Shown here in pieces: positions 34,028 to 41,379 of a stretch of 52,370 nt of DNA. The stretch's first letter is position 1; every line of letters begins with the position of its first letter. The notes under the pieces were generated by a model. The model did no database searches. It worked only from the letters and a program-made list of their open reading frames with translations, and was not told the origin of the DNA. Source of the stretch: Sciscionella sediminilitoris (lineage in GTDB: Bacteria; Actinomycetota; Actinomycetes; Mycobacteriales; Pseudonocardiaceae); assembly GCF_000737195.2 (NCBI RefSeq), contig NZ_JALM01000049.1, positions 1 to 52,370 on the forward strand, in the 5' to 3' direction. The position numbers and the translations under genes were made by a program.

Positions 34028-34252
34028 ATGGCAGACGAGGAACGCGCCGACGAGCAGGTCGAAAGCACACCGGAAGCGATCCAGATCAGCGAGCAGCTGG
34101 ACGAGGATACGCTCGCCGAGGATCCACTGGAATCGGGGCGCGAGCCCCCGGAGGACTGGACGGCAGCCACGGGACACGGCTTGACCGCTGCCGAGCAACG
34201 CGGCGGCGAGTCGCTCGAGGAGAAACTCGACAGGGAACGTTCGGAAGGCTGA
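34028..34252 (+). CDS. DUF5709-like small acidic protein
   Basis: A 74-residue, strongly acidic hydrophilic protein. ISEQLDEDTLAEDPLESGREPPEDWTAA...GLTAAEQRGGESLEEKL follows the DUF5709 pattern (a D-P-L-x-x-G-x-x-P-P segment, then T-A-x-E-x-x-x-G-E-S-L). The family is restricted to Actinobacteria, of unknown function, and commonly stress-induced. GGGAGGAG precedes the ATG at 34028. It lies 33 bases after the HhH gene, so it is probably in the same transcript. Confidence 0.72.
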   Translation: MADEERADEQVESTPEAIQISEQLDEDTLAEDPLESGREPPEDWTAATGHGLTAAEQRGGESLEEKLDRERSEG

Positions 34253-34258
34253 CGCGGC

Positions 34259-34283
34259 GATTACCATGAGCCCGCCGGGGTAC
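34259..34283 (+). promoter_or_regulatory. SigB/F-like promoter of aconitase gene
   Basis: GATT (34259-34262), 15 bases, GGGTAC (34278-34283). The ATG at 34294 follows by 10 bases; no Shine-Dalgarno is present, consistent with a leaderless mRNA. Confidence 0.5.
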
Positions 34284-34293
34284 GCGACCAAAT

Positions 34294-36270
34294 ATGCAAG
34301 CACGAATCGAAGGCCGCGGTGTCGCCGAGAAACTCATCGACCGGCACCGGATCGGCCAGCCGGTGGCCCAGGGCGCGGAATTGGCGCTGCGAATCGACCA
34401 GACGCTGACGCAGGATGCGACCGGAACCTTGGTCATGCAGGAACTCGAGGCGCTCGAACTGGATCGCGCTCGCACCGAATGCAGCGTCCAGTACGTTGAT
34501 CACAACCTGCTCCAATCGGACGAGAAGAACGCCGAGGACCACGAATACCTCCGAACCGCGTGCCAGCGTTACGGAATCTGGTTCTCCAGGGCGGGTAATG
34601 GCGTCTCACATCCGACTCATATGCAACGCTTCGGGGTCCCGTCCAAGTCTCTGGCGGGTTCCGACTCGCATACCCCCGCCGCCGGGGCGCTCGGCATGCT
34701 GGCGATCGGTGTCGGCGGACTGGAGGTGGCACTGGCCATTGCCGGTCAGCCGTTGTACGTGCGCATGCCGCAGATCTGGGGCGTGCGATTGACCGGTTCG
34801 CTCCCCCCATGGTGCTCGGCAAAGGACGTGATCCTGGAGATGCTGCGCAGACACGGGGTATCAGGCGGACGTAATCGCATCATCGAATACCACGGTCCGG
34901 GATTGGACGCACTCACCGCGATGGACCGGCACGTCATCGCGAACATGGGAGCCGAACTGGGAGCGACCACCACGGTTTTTCCCGCCGATGAACAGGTACG
35001 TGCGTTTCTGGAGTCGGAACAGCGTGCCGAGGATTTCGTTCCACTGCTGGCCGACGAACACGCGCGCTATGATGTGACTGAGGAAATCGACCTGTCCAGT
35101 ATCGAGCCGCTGATCGCGAAGCCGTCTGCGCCGGACAACGTAGTGCCGGTACGCGAGGTCGCCGGTACACCCGTGCACCAGGTCGTAGTCGGCTCCTCAG
35201 CGAACCCGGGGCTGCGTGACCTCAGCGTGGTTGCTGCCATGGTGCGGGGGCGCCGGGTTGCAGACACAGCGAGCCTTGACATCAACCCGGCTTCCCGGGA
35301 GACGCTCACCGATCTGACCCGAATCGGCGCGACGACCGACCTCATCCGGGCGGGAGCGAGACTGCACCAGACCGGTTGCCTCGGGTGCATCGGTATGGGC
35401 CAAGCGCCGGCCCCTGGCCAGCAATCCTTGCGTACCTTTCCCCGTAACTTCCCCGGCCGCTCCGGGACACCGGATGATGCGGTATGGCTGTGTTCCCCGG
35501 AAACGGCCGCCGCTTCGGCAGTGACCGGGGCGATCGCCGACCCCGCCGTGTTCGCGCGCCGACACAATGTAGCACCGCCGAAACTCACCGTCCCGCAACG
35601 AACCGAGACGGCGGGTTCGGCGTTCGTGGCACCGCTGCCCGTGAAACAAGCCCGCACCGTAGAAATTGTCAAGGGCCCCAATATCTCGGCGCTTCCTGAA
35701 CTGTCCGCACTGTCCGACATTGTCTCGGGGCCAGTCTTGCTGCGTGCCGGAAACGATGTCTCGACCGACGAGATCTCCCCGGCCGGAGCGAAGGCACTGC
35801 CGCTGCGCTCGAATATCCCGGAGCTCGCCGAATTCACGTTCACTCGCCTGGATCCGGATTATCCGGCACGAGCTTCGCGGACCGAAGGCGAGCACATCGT
35901 CGTGGCCGGAGCGAACTACGGTCAGGGATCCTCACGCGAGCATGCCGCAATCACGCCACGGTATCTGGGCCTGCGCATCGTCATCGCGATTTCATTCGCG
36001 CGAATACACTGGCAGAACCTGGTGAACTTCGGCCTTCTTCCGCTCGAATTCGTCCAGGAGCGGGATCTGCAGCGTATCGAGGTGGGCGATCAGCTGCGAA
36101 TCTCCGGCCTGCATACGGTTCTGTACAGCGACGAGACGATCGTCGTAGAGAACCTGACCAAGCGGCAGGAATTCGGCGCGCGCCACCGCCTTTCGTCCCG
36201 GCAGGTCGGTCTCGTGCTGTCGGGCGGACTGATTCCGGCCCTGGCCGACGAAACACCGGCCACCGGGTGA
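34294..36270 (+). CDS. Aconitate hydratase-like protein lacking one cluster Cys
   Basis: A 658-residue monomeric aconitase-type hydratase. DNLLQ-like substrate motif HNLLQSDEKNAEDHEYL, GSDSHTPAAGALGMLAIGVGG (near residues 122-142), C362-x-x-C365 in GCLGCIGMG, and a C-terminal swivel domain with GANYGQGSSREHAA (near 549-562) are present. The third Fe-S ligand, normally Cys in G-S-C-T-N, is Ser302 (GSSANPG). The cluster may bind differently or the enzyme may act on another acid. I believe some actinobacterial paralogs share this, but cannot check. It is a separate transcript with a leaderless promoter, distinct from the usual ~930-residue AcnA. Confidence 0.83.
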   Translation: MQARIEGRGVAEKLIDRHRIGQPVAQGAELALRIDQTLTQDATGTLVMQELEALELDRARTECSVQYVDHNLLQSDEKNAEDHEYLRTACQRYGIWFSRAGNGVSHPTHMQRFGVPSKSLAGSDSHTPAAGALGMLAIGVGGLEVALAIAGQPLYVRMPQIWGVRLTGSLPPWCSAKDVILEMLRRHGVSGGRNRIIEYHGPGLDALTAMDRHVIANMGAELGATTTVFPADEQVRAFLESEQRAEDFVPLLADEHARYDVTEEIDLSSIEPLIAKPSAPDNVVPVREVAGTPVHQVVVGSSANPGLRDLSVVAAMVRGRRVADTASLDINPASRETLTDLTRIGATTDLIRAGARLHQTGCLGCIGMGQAPAPGQQSLRTFPRNFPGRSGTPDDAVWLCSPETAAASAVTGAIADPAVFARRHNVAPPKLTVPQRTETAGSAFVAPLPVKQARTVEIVKGPNISALPELSALSDIVSGPVLLRAGNDVSTDEISPAGAKALPLRSNIPELAEFTFTRLDPDYPARASRTEGEHIVVAGANYGQGSSREHAAITPRYLGLRIVIAISFARIHWQNLVNFGLLPLEFVQERDLQRIEVGDQLRISGLHTVLYSDETIVVENLTKRQEFGARHRLSSRQVGLVLSGGLIPALADETPATG

Positions 36271-36276
36271 CCAACA

Positions 36277-36319
36277 GATCCGCGGCCACCCGCGACCGGC
36301 GAGCGTCCGGTGGCGGATC
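36277..36319. terminator. Hairpin between convergent aconitase and STAS genes
   Basis: Inverted repeat: GATCCGCGGCCACC (36277-36290) pairs with GGTGGCGGATC (36309-36319), an 11-base-pair stem with a GG bulge and an 18-base loop. It lies just after the aconitase stop and downstream of the STAS stop. There is no U-tract. Confidence 0.45.
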
Positions 36320-36349
36320 GGCGACTCGGCCGGTCCTGGCGCCAGCGGT

Positions 36350-36691
36350 TCAGGCGACATCGGCGTAACGGCCGCCCAAGTCGAACCTGCCTATCATTCC
36401 GATCAGCCGCAGCGCCTTGCGCACTGGTGGGCTGGGCAGCACTGTCAGCCGCCCGCCGTGACGAGAACATTCACGTTCGAGGTCGGCAAGGAGACGAATC
36501 CCCGCCGAACCGAAGAAGGTGACCTCTCGTAAGTCGATCAGAATCGCGCGAGGTTCGTGCTGGCGCGCCTCGTCGATCCGTGCGGCAAACTGGGCCTCGG
36601 TTCGCAGGTCGATCTCGCCGTCGAATCGGATGATCGGCACGGCGTTATGGGGATCGCGGTTGCTGGTTCCCGGTTTCGTCGTCACTGTCAT
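36350..36691 (-). CDS. STAS-domain anti-sigma factor antagonist
   Basis: A 113-residue single STAS domain of RsbV/SpoIIAA size. IIRFDGEIDLRTEAQFAARI is the first half, LIDLREVTFFGSAGIRLLADL the phosphorylation loop (G-S-A-G, Ser near residue 82), and GGRLTVLPSPPVRKALRLIG the second half. Of the three STAS proteins in the window this is the only one keeping a Ser at the usual phosphosite. It would bind an RsbW-type anti-sigma kinase, releasing a SigB/F-type factor. GGAGG lies 1 base before the ATG but 7 bases before a GTG at 36685, so the true start may be 36685. No stress-type promoter upstream. Confidence 0.8.
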   Translation of the reverse strand: MTVTTKPGTSNRDPHNAVPIIRFDGEIDLRTEAQFAARIDEARQHEPRAILIDLREVTFFGSAGIRLLADLERECSRHGGRLTVLPSPPVRKALRLIGMIGRFDLGGRYADVA

Positions 36692-37023
36692 GCCTCCGTA
36701 CTACGAGATTGCAGTGTGCGTCGCTAGGAAAACGACTTCGCAGAGTGCTCGACGGACGGCGGTGATTCTCACCGAGTGGTGGAACACGCGCCATCTGGAC
36801 GTAGCTGCCGTGTCAACCACGAGTTCCTCACCGTAACGCAATACCGACCCGAGTACGAAACCTCCGAATGGGTGATGGTGTTCGTTGCCCGTACAGCCGA
36901 GTCGTCCTACGCTGAAAACATCGGTTCAGACCACGAGCCGGCGTTCAGTTCGCCGATTTCGGCGGGTTTCGCGGTGGGTTCGTGGCCCGGTGTGAGTTTC
37001 CGTCGTAGATGGGAGTCAGCACC
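36692..37023. other. Divergent gap between two STAS genes
   Basis: About 330 bases with no gene. The long plus-strand open frame crossing it is out of frame with the STAS gene and not coding. Only a poor promoter-like match was found (GATT, 17 bases, GGGTTC at about 36958-36984). Regulation of both STAS genes probably lies here but is not readable. Confidence 0.35.
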
Positions 37024-37482
37024 ATGTCCGATCTTTCGCCTTCTTACGCTGCTGGTCAGATGCTCTTACCTCAGAAGAAGCCCGGTCGTCGCCAGCAACG
37101 GTTGCGGGCCGTCCGGCAGCGTCCTTCGTCCGATGTTGCGGTCTGTACGGTTACCGGTGATATCGATCTGCAGACTGAGCCCGTGCTGCGTGAGGAACTG
37201 GAAGACGCGGCCAGGGACAGTCGGCTGGCTTCGGTCGTGGTCGACCTCCGTGCGGTCGGCTTTCTCGCGCTCTGCGGGGTGCAGACACTTGTCCGTGCTG
37301 CGCGGCAGTTCGCCCTCGACCAGCGGGAGTTCGCTGTCGTTGTGCGTACACTCGCCGTGCGCCGTTCGTTGGAAGCTACGGCCGCGGAAGAGGTTCTGTA
37401 CTGGTACGAGAATTGGACGGAAGCTGTCGCGGCGGCCGCAGCCTGGGCGCGCTATCGAACGGCGGTGGCCCAGGTCAGATGA
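37024..37482 (+). CDS. STAS-domain protein with altered phosphosite
   Basis: A 152-residue protein with a basic 40-residue N-terminus and a STAS domain: VAVCTVTGDIDLQTEPVL, then SVVVDLRAVGFLALCGVQTL, then REFAVVVRTLAVRRSLE. The loop normally reading D-S-S-G reads A-L-C-G, so it cannot be phosphorylated in the usual way. The C-terminus (EEVLYWYENWTEAVAAA) resembles the YWY stretch in the STAS protein at 12268-12813, suggesting these two are closer paralogs. The ATG at 37024 has GGGAG 8 bases upstream. It may act as a constitutively active antagonist or have a different partner. Confidence 0.75.
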   Translation: MSDLSPSYAAGQMLLPQKKPGRRQQRLRAVRQRPSSDVAVCTVTGDIDLQTEPVLREELEDAARDSRLASVVVDLRAVGFLALCGVQTLVRAARQFALDQREFAVVVRTLAVRRSLEATAAEEVLYWYENWTEAVAAAAAWARYRTAVAQVR

Positions 37483-38233
37483 CAGCGAAGCGATTCCGAA
37501 GGCGATCGTTGCACGGCCGGCCAGTCCTTATGACCCGCCTTGGATGCTGCGTCCCTCGCAGCGAGCGAAGAATCATGAGATGGTCCCGGATCTGGGTCAT
37601 GTCAAGTCCGGGGCCGGTACGGGTTTCCGGGCACGATGGACGCACGTACTGGTGCCGGGTGGAGTCCTCGTCATCCCGAGGTTTGACGCCCAAGTGGCCA
37701 AGCGAGAGGGTGGCAAGGGCCGCAGCACCGGCTCCGTAGCAGAATCCGATTTCCTGGACGCTCCGTGCGATGGGGGCGCTTCCGGTGGGAACCGTTGCCG
37801 GTGACTGATCGGCAGTCAATAGCCTGCTCAGTGAGGGCCCCGGTGCAGCCCTATGGCACCCTGGCTGCCGCGAACCAGCCTCCGGTGGCTTTGCGGGCCG
37901 GGGTCGTGCGTTGAGCAGGATGGCGCCTCCGGCAACTGGCCCTGCTGTCGGCAATACTCCCAGAAGTAGCCTTGCCCAGGTGAGTGTCCAAGCGGCACTG
38001 TGGGAGTCGGCGTAACCGAAATTAGGGGCCCACGAAACGGAACGAGTCCGCCCCATAGGGCCCAGCATGACAAGAGCGATTCCGTCTGCGGAACAGGTAC
38101 GTCGCGGGATGAGCGCACCAGTTCGTGGAGCCGTACGTGTTCTTACCTCTCCTCCTTCTCATCACTGTCCGGACACGGTCGCCGTTCCCGGGGTAATACT
38201 CAGCGAAACCTCGACGGCCGAAGGGGGCGGGAC
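37483..38233. other. Gap of about 750 bases with no confident gene
   Basis: A 197-codon minus-strand frame (37475-38068) is open throughout, with hydrophobic stretches (WTLTWARLLLGVLPTAGPVAGG and GFCYGAGAAALATLSLG) that could belong to a small membrane protein. It has no Shine-Dalgarno or promoter, overlaps the STAS gene end and matches no family I know. It may be a decayed gene. Confidence 0.3.
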
Positions 38234-38259
38234 GGTTGGGACAAACATCGTTCGGGTAG
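38234..38259 (+). promoter_or_regulatory. SigB/F-like promoter of the NHEJ gene cluster
   Basis: GGTT (38234-38237), 16 bases, GGGTAG (38254-38259). The ATG at 38269 begins 9 bases on (leaderless). Confidence 0.55.
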
Positions 38260-38268
38260 CCCCTCTGC

Positions 38269-39237
38269 ATGGTGCATGCGGCGCAACCGAGGGACGGCGA
38301 AGAGCCTGGCTGGCGAGCACCGATGCTGGCCGTGCTCACTTCACAACGGTTTTCGGACAAGGCCTGGATATACGAGCGCAAATTGGATGGGGTGCGAGCA
38401 ATCGGCGTGCGCGACGGCGCTCGCGTGCGGCTGTGGTCGCGCAGCGGGCAGGCTCTCGACCGGGTCTTTCCGGAAGTCGTGGCGGCCCTGCGTGCAACGG
38501 AGTCTCCGTGTTTCGTTGTCGACGGCGAAATCGTCGCCGCTGGCCGGAACCGTGGATTCGGTACTTTGCAGAAGCGGCTGGGGCTTACTGATCCGGCGCG
38601 CATCGCCGCCACGGGCGTCGCCGTGTCCTATTACCTGTTCGATCTGCTGCACTGGCAGCGCCACGATGTGCGAGGGCTAGCCCAACGCCAGCGTAAACAG
38701 CTGCTCTCGGCGGCCTTCGGCTTCGGCGGTGTGCTGCGGTACTCGGCACATCGCAATACCGAGGGGGAACGGTTCTACGCCGAGGCTTGCCGTCGCGGGT
38801 GGGAGGGGCTCATTGCGAAACGGGCTGGTTCCCCTTATCAAGCAGGTCGGTCGCACGACTGGCTGAAGTTCAAATGCGCGTTCGGCCAGGAGTTCGTCGT
38901 CGGCGGATTCACCGAGCCTTCCGGGGCTCGTGCGGAATTCGGAGCGCTGCTACTCGGCTACCACCGGAGCGGAAGGCTGCGCTACGCGGGCAAGGTCGGT
39001 ACTGGTTTCACCGCGGCGACGCTGCGCTCGCTCGGCGCCATGCTGCGCCAGTGCCAGACCGAGGTGAGCCCCTTCGCGGACCGGATACCGGAACGGGATT
39101 GTCACTGGGTGCGTCCGCGGCTGGTCGTCCAGATCGAGTTCAGCGAATGGACCCGGGACGGGAGACTGCGTCATCCGCGGTATACCGGGCTTCGTACGGA
39201 CAAAGACGCGGCCGACGTGGTTCGCGAACAGCTGTGA
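38269..39237 (+). CDS. ATP-dependent DNA ligase (LigD ligase module)
   Basis: A 322-residue ligase equal to the LigD ligase domain or LigC. The nucleotidyltransferase core has the adenylated lysine K38 in ERKLDGVRAI (motif I), FVVDGEIVAAG (motif III), GWEGLIAKRAGSPY (motif IV) and HDWLKFKC (motif V). An OB-fold follows (about residues 205-310, LRYAGKVGTGF; VVQIEFSEWTRDGRLRHPRY). It seals double-strand breaks held by Ku. It lacks the attached polymerase and PE domains: the polymerase is the next gene, 13 bases downstream, and PE is at 459-1037. The start is fixed by leaderless promoter spacing. Confidence 0.9.
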   Translation: MVHAAQPRDGEEPGWRAPMLAVLTSQRFSDKAWIYERKLDGVRAIGVRDGARVRLWSRSGQALDRVFPEVVAALRATESPCFVVDGEIVAAGRNRGFGTLQKRLGLTDPARIAATGVAVSYYLFDLLHWQRHDVRGLAQRQRKQLLSAAFGFGGVLRYSAHRNTEGERFYAEACRRGWEGLIAKRAGSPYQAGRSHDWLKFKCAFGQEFVVGGFTEPSGARAEFGALLLGYHRSGRLRYAGKVGTGFTAATLRSLGAMLRQCQTEVSPFADRIPERDCHWVRPRLVVQIEFSEWTRDGRLRHPRYTGLRTDKDAADVVREQL

Positions 39238-39250
39238 GCGGAGGAACGAG

Positions 39251-40141
39251 ATGGCCACCGGATCGATGAGCACGAGCAACCCCGGAAAGCTCTTTTTCCC
39301 GGAATCGGGGCTGACCAAGCAGCATGTCGTGGAATATTACCAGGCAGTCGCCGAGACCATGGTTACGCACCTGCGTGGCCGGCCGTTGATGCTGCGCCGC
39401 TATCCCGATGGCATTCAGCACGAGGGCTGGTTTCAGAAGGCGGCCTCGCCGCACTTCCCGGACTGGTTGCGCATCGAGACGGTGCCCGTGCATGGCACCG
39501 GTTCGCCGGTGCACCATGTCGTGTGCGACAGCCCGGAAACATTGCTGTATCTGGCCAATCAGGCGACGGTCGAATTCCACGTGTGGTTGTCGAAGGTCGG
39601 CGCGCTGGAGAACCCGGACCGGTTGGTCATCGATCTGGATCCGCCGCGCGGAACGGCCATCTCGGTGCTGCGCCGAGCAGCACGCCAGGTCCGTGATCGT
39701 TTGCGTGCCCTCGGGCTCCCGGCGTTCGTCCAAGCCACCGGTGGGCGCGGGTTCCACGTCGTGGCGCCGCTCGATGAGCGGTCCGGGTATGGGCAAGTGC
39801 GTGAACTTGCGGCCGGGATCGCTGACGGGCTTGCTGCCTCCGAACCGGATCGGCTCACCACCGAACACCGCAAGGAAAACCGAGGCCATCGGATCTACCT
39901 GGACGTGAACCGCAACGCGTACGCGCAAACCTTCATCGCGCCGTACTCGCTGCGCGCCCGCCCCGGAGCACCGGTCGCCACCCCGCTCGACTGGGGTGAA
40001 CTCGGCAGGGCCACGCCGAATGGCTGGGCCCCGACGGCGATGCGTTCACGGCTGGCGCGCAAGACCGACCCCTGGTCCTCGATCGGTGCGGTACCCGGTT
40101 CGGTGAAACGGGCGGCCGAACTGTTCCAGGGCACCGAGTAA
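39251..40141 (+). CDS. LigD polymerase (primase-like) module
   Basis: A 296-residue AEP-superfamily NHEJ polymerase. KLFFPESGLTKQHVVEYY at the N-terminus is the family start. LVIDLDPPRG holds the catalytic pair D128/D130. ATGGRGFHVVAPL and HRIYLDVNRNAYAQTFIAPYSLR (containing the third carboxylate) complete the active site. It fills gaps and adds ribonucleotides at Ku-bound ends. A GAGGAACGAG-type Shine-Dalgarno precedes the ATG at 39251, 13 bases after the ligase stop, so the two are one transcript. In many actinobacteria this domain is fused to the ligase. Confidence 0.9.
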   Translation: MATGSMSTSNPGKLFFPESGLTKQHVVEYYQAVAETMVTHLRGRPLMLRRYPDGIQHEGWFQKAASPHFPDWLRIETVPVHGTGSPVHHVVCDSPETLLYLANQATVEFHVWLSKVGALENPDRLVIDLDPPRGTAISVLRRAARQVRDRLRALGLPAFVQATGGRGFHVVAPLDERSGYGQVRELAAGIADGLAASEPDRLTTEHRKENRGHRIYLDVNRNAYAQTFIAPYSLRARPGAPVATPLDWGELGRATPNGWAPTAMRSRLARKTDPWSSIGAVPGSVKRAAELFQGTE

Positions 40142-40158
40142 ACGTCCACTTGAGCCGT

Positions 40159-40184
40159 GTTTGACCGGTCCGTGAGCGGGGAAC
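40159..40184 (+). promoter_or_regulatory. Possible internal stress-type promoter before Ku
   Basis: GTTT (40159-40162), 16 bases, GGGAAC (40179-40184). The -35 is good and the -10 deviates (A for T). Ku may also be read from the upstream promoter. Confidence 0.3.
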
Positions 40185-40224
40185 CCCGGGCCGGTAAGCG
40201 GTGACAGCGTGGAGGAGGCCTTCG

Positions 40225-41202
40225 ATGGCGCGCCCGGTGTGGCGAGGGGCGATCACGTTCGGACTGGTCACGATCCCGGTGGAACTGCACAGCGCCACCG
40301 AGGACCACGGTGTGCGATTCCGGCAGTACCAGCGGGACACCGATGACCGGGTCCGGTACCGCAGAGTGAACGAGCGAACGGGCAAGGAAGTCGACTATCA
40401 GGACATCGTGAAAGGGTACGAGTTCGAGGACGGCACTGTGGTGCACGTCGAGCAACGTGAACTGGACGAGATCGCCCCGGGCCGGTCGCGCACGATCGAT
40501 ATCGATTCCTTCGTCCGGACAGAACAGATCGATCCGGTGTACTTCCAGCGAAGCTACTGGCTCGCGCCGGGTAGCAAAGAACATGGGCGAGCGTATGCCC
40601 TGTTGCAGCGCGCTATGGCACAGAGCGGTCGGGCGGGTATCGCCCGGTTTGTGATGCGAGGCAAGGAGTATCTGGCAGCTTTACGGGCCGGTGAAACCAG
40701 TCTTGCCCTGGATACCCTGCTGTTCGCCGATGAGGTCCGTGCGCCCGCTGAGAGGCCGCAGGAGCAGGTGCGGGACAAGGAGGTGCAGATGGCATTGAAC
40801 CTGATCGACTCGATGTCCTCGGAGTGGCAACCGGAGGACTACGCGGACACCTATGTCGAACGCGTCCAGAAGCTGCTCGAGGACAAGCGTGCCGGGCATG
40901 CCGTACGACCGGCCCGTGGCCCCGAACCGGCGACGGAGGTCGTGGATCTGTTCGAAGCTCTGTCTCGCAGCGTGCGAGGTGCGGGCGACGAAGGGAAGCG
41001 GAAGCCGAAGGGGCGGCGAAACGGGCAAACTCGTACCGCGTCCCGGCGGCAGGGCTCCAGTGGAGCCCGCGCGGAGCTCACCAAGAAGGAGCTGGACCGC
41101 AGGGCGCGTGAACTGGGCGTCCCAGGACGTTCCAAACTCGGGCGCGACGAACTGGCCGAAGCGGTTGCCGAGGCCGAGCGAAGTGGTAGGCGGGCTTCGT
41201 GA
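40225..41202 (+). CDS. ku: Ku protein (NHEJ)
   Basis: A 325-residue bacterial Ku. WRGAITFGLVTIPVELHSATED at the N-terminus and the ring-forming beta-barrel region with HGRAYALLQRAMAQSGRAGIARFVMR are characteristic. After the core (about 255 residues) a basic linker (GKRKPKGRRNGQTRTASRR) leads to a C-terminal SAP-like motif (LTKKELDRRARELGVPGRSKLGRDEL). The homodimer encircles DNA ends and recruits ligase. GGAGGAGG is 6 bases before the ATG at 40225, and the upstream in-frame extension is rejected. The extended lysine/arginine tail plus SAP suggests DNA-sliding ability. It overlaps the next tiny gene by 4 bases. Confidence 0.93.
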   Translation: MARPVWRGAITFGLVTIPVELHSATEDHGVRFRQYQRDTDDRVRYRRVNERTGKEVDYQDIVKGYEFEDGTVVHVEQRELDEIAPGRSRTIDIDSFVRTEQIDPVYFQRSYWLAPGSKEHGRAYALLQRAMAQSGRAGIARFVMRGKEYLAALRAGETSLALDTLLFADEVRAPAERPQEQVRDKEVQMALNLIDSMSSEWQPEDYADTYVERVQKLLEDKRAGHAVRPARGPEPATEVVDLFEALSRSVRGAGDEGKRKPKGRRNGQTRTASRRQGSSGARAELTKKELDRRARELGVPGRSKLGRDELAEAVAEAERSGRRAS

Positions 41203-41363
41203 ACGGCTGTGCGGACTGTGCCCGGGGGCTCGACCATTGTCACGGCATGCTGCTTTCCGGTGAGACGGAGGCGCACGAGGAACTGGCCGATTCGGTGTGT
41301 ACCGACCCAGCCTGTGGCGATCTCGGCATCGACCGGCACTGGTTCGTGGAACGCCTGCGGTGA
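41199..41363 (+). CDS. Cys-rich miniprotein (54 aa) coupled to Ku
   Basis: A 54-residue open frame, too short for usual gene callers, starting with GTG inside the Ku stop (GTGA overlap) and ending 16 bases before the convergent transketolase stop. The sequence reads NGCADCARGLDHCHGMLL, then a His/Glu stretch, then SVCTDPACGDLGID, giving five cysteines and several histidines in zinc-binding spacing (CxxC...HCH and CTDPxC). Similar tiny proteins occur in Pseudonocardiales as hypothetical genes. Coupling to Ku implies co-expression and perhaps a role in end repair. Function is not known. Confidence 0.6.
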   Translation: MNGCADCARGLDHCHGMLLSGETEAHEELADSVCTDPACGDLGIDRHWFVERLR

Positions 41364-41379
41364 ACCGCGCCAGCCCGCG

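Noticed and set aside
36776-37804. Plus-strand open frame of 342 codons
   Set aside because: It overlaps the STAS gene (37024-37482) in another frame, has an Arg/Pro/Ser-rich shadow-type translation, and has no Shine-Dalgarno. The STAS fold is clearly the real product.
37475-38068. 197-codon minus-strand frame as a genuine membrane protein gene
   Set aside because: It has hydrophobic stretches but no start signal and overlaps the STAS gene end. Kept only as a note on the gap.
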